In this document: positions 43,454 to 44,764 of the stretch, in pieces
How positions within the stretch are numbered: the first letter of the stretch is position 1
How the letters are laid out: each line of letters opens with the position of its first letter
Source of the DNA: an uncultured Porphyromonadaceae bacterium
GTDB lineage: Bacteria; Bacteroidota; Bacteroidia; Bacteroidales; Muribaculaceae
Reading direction: 5' to 3'
Assembly (NCBI GenBank): GCA_947073495.1
Contig: CAMTMX010000016.1
Coordinates: forward strand, 1 to 44,764
DNA: 44,764 nucleotides
Position numbers and translations under genes: made by a program
Notes under the pieces: model-generated
What the model saw: only the letters and a program-made list of their open reading frames with translations
Database searches by the model: none
Told to the model about the DNA's origin: nothing

Positions 43454-43501
43454 AAAACCTTCCGGTTCTCCCTCTTCAAATGTTTTCACAACGGAATAAT
43501 C
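43454..43501. repeat. 48-bp direct repeat, right copy (orphan tracrRNA tail)
   Basis: This copy is 47/48 identical to 37035-37082. On the minus strand it has the nexus region and 5' arm of the terminator, but the anti-repeat is absent and the 3' arm of the terminator is replaced by TTTTATATTTGTG. It therefore should not make a working tracrRNA. It lies 9 bp from the stop codon of the GH127-like gene. Confidence 0.95.
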
Positions 43502-43510
43502 TATAACTCG

Positions 43511-44764
43511 TTATCTCGATTGGTCAGGGTTGTAGACAGGGAAAGTTGTCAATCTTAACGTGGTGCTTCCATAGGGATACAACCTGATCATAGAATGTAT
43601 TGTCTCACCTGATTCGGGATCAGATTCGGCAACAATTTTTGAAGGTAAAGATGGAGTGAATCTATTCTCTACCAAGCCCCAGTCTTTTACTCCGACCACA
43701 GGCACATCTATACTTATCGGAGACTCCCCTTCGTCAAAAGGAAAAGATGAATTTATATGAGAATTGACTTTAACCTTATCAATCGCTCCCATATCTAATG
43801 CATAATTCCATTTTCCTACAGGGACCATATTCCAACTTTTGAAATCGGGGTTACGGGAAACCTTCCCAGCCAGATTATCATATATTGCCGTATCCTCTTC
43901 CATGCTGTAAGGGATGGGGAATGAATATAATATCGGACCTCTTTCCACATATACACCCCCTCCTGCAGATTCTTTGATATTCAAACCCATCGGTAAAGAC
44001 ACTGAAAATGTCTCGCCATTTTTCCACACTTTGCTCACAGTCTTAAACGATGACTTGTCGCCACTAACCCATCCCGGGATTCGATAACTGAATTCCATGG
44101 GGACCTCTCCATCAATCAATTCTCCATTTTTATAGAATTTAAATATAAAATCTATCTTCTCTTCAAACGGATAAGAGGTGCGTTCTTCTATGGATACAGA
44201 CACCCCGTCTTTCAAATCAAACTCTACACTGCTTGGACCATAGAGGGCGGCGACCGGATTCCCGTTTCTATCTTTCATCCACATTCTGGCTGCATAATTA
44301 GGCATATATCTATGCAAATTTCCTATGCAACACTCAGTTTCATGAATCGGGCGATATGCCATCCATGTCAGACCATGCTTGAAATCATTATGATTGGAAT
44401 TTCCGGTGGCAATAAACTGATTAGGGCATGAGAAATATTGCATCGACTTGAAATCTTTTGTAATCGCACCGAAAGCAGCATTGAAAATAGCCTTCTCTAT
44501 GCGATCCGCCCATTCGGCGCCACCTGTAGCCATAAGGTAATAGCCCATAGTCCAGGTGTAATCGCCTATATCGCACGTCTCATGACTGGCAAGGGGATCG
44601 TTACCCGCAAGCGCCTCCGAACTGGAATTCACTCCATCTATAAGCATGTGGTCTCTTTCCATCTTATAGTCAGCTTTAAGGGCAGCTTTAAGACCCCATT
44701 CCCCAATATTTGTTAACGCTGGGGCGGTCAAGCGTCGTGCAGATGTGTTCGCGCAGTGAGGGAG
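43511..44764 (-). CDS. GH127-like beta-L-arabinofuranosidase family protein, 5' end outside window
   Basis: The frame is open through the right edge (an upstream HCANTSARR segment is in frame with LTAPALTNIGEWGLKAAL), so about 417 C-terminal residues are visible and roughly a third of the protein is missing. HETCDIGDYTWTMGYYLMAT and ETECCIGNLHRYMP match DUF1680/GH127-type glycosidases; the adjacent cysteines in ECCIGN are where the catalytic Cys nucleophile and a zinc ligand lie in HypBA1. The C-terminal half is beta-rich (LPMGLNIKES, VYVERGPILYSF). It probably removes arabinose or related sugars from plant glycans. GH146 and other DUF1680 branches are alternatives. Confidence 0.85.
   Translation of the reverse strand, partial: LPHCANTSARRLTAPALTNIGEWGLKAALKADYKMERDHMLIDGVNSSSEALAGNDPLASHETCDIGDYTWTMGYYLMATGGAEWADRIEKAIFNAAFGAITKDFKSMQYFSCPNQFIATGNSNHNDFKHGLTWMAYRPIHETECCIGNLHRYMPNYAARMWMKDRNGNPVAALYGPSSVEFDLKDGVSVSIEERTSYPFEEKIDFIFKFYKNGELIDGEVPMEFSYRIPGWVSGDKSSFKTVSKVWKNGETFSVSLPMGLNIKESAGGGVYVERGPILYSFPIPYSMEEDTAIYDNLAGKVSRNPDFKSWNMVPVGKWNYALDMGAIDKVKVNSHINSSFPFDEGESPISIDVPVVGVKDWGLVENRFTPSLPSKIVAESDPESGETIHSMIRLYPYGSTTLRLTTFPVYNPDQSR

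Noticed and set aside
43359-43501. Second complete tracrRNA at the right flank
   Set aside because: The anti-repeat-like palindrome lies downstream of the tail on the minus strand, the wrong order, and the terminator stem is broken.

Overview
The window looks like a Bacteroidales chromosome, possibly Muribaculaceae or a relative. Evidence for this is the recurring Bacteroidetes-type promoter (TTG/TTTG, about 20 nt, TAnnTTTG), a TorF-like porin, SGNH, GH13 and GH127 carbohydrate enzymes, an Rpn-type PD-(D/E)XK nuclease with an AEGRAEG tail, and a type II-C CRISPR system with 47-nt repeats. The species cannot be named from the sequence alone.

Layout. Positions 1-294 hold the end of a HepT-like toxin gene. 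Positions 915-5662 form a four-gene run: porin, LicC-like nucleotidyltransferase, fused nucleotidyltransferase-choline kinase, and BCCT transporter. This is a plausible choline uptake and CDP-choline activation module. Positions 5760-14925 are a visibly AT-rich surface-glycan cluster: flippase, pyruvyltransferase-like, GT4, EpsG-like polymerase, GT4, sulfotransferase-like, GT2, and a frameshifted GT4. A long gene-poor stretch follows (14926-16296), with hairpins and short repeats. Positions 16297-20436 carry a cytidylyltransferase-GHMP kinase fusion, a CE2/SGNH esterase (minus strand) and an alkaline phosphatase. Positions 20594-25068, all minus strand, hold a small Cys protein, lysA, lysC, a 163-bp palindromic element and a secreted GH13 enzyme. 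An Rpn-type nuclease (25315-26238) precedes a complete de novo UMP cluster, pyrC-carA-carB-pyrK-pyrD-pyrF-pyrE-pyrB (26516-36598). Its proteins resemble clostridial homologues, and its PyrB carries a PyrI-type zinc domain.

Positions 37020-43259 are a type II-C CRISPR-Cas locus: cas9-cas1-cas2 on the plus strand, then 12 repeats and 11 spacers. I infer a tracrRNA on the minus strand just upstream of cas9. Its anti-repeat pairs with the repeat read on the minus strand, so the array is probably transcribed toward cas2. A perfect bidirectional terminator lies between array and cas2. Each repeat contains a Bacteroidetes-like promoter. The 48-bp tracrRNA tail is present a second time (47/48 identical) at the far end of the array, so the locus is bracketed by direct repeats. 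It lies between a truncated four-helix-bundle gene and the 3' end of a GH127-like gene (43511 to the right edge).

Most noteworthy are the duplicated tracrRNA tail bracketing the CRISPR locus, the repeat-embedded promoters, the PyrB-zinc domain fusion in a clostridial-like pyr operon with a pyrBI-like attenuator candidate, and the choline-phosphate module next to a transferred glycan cluster.
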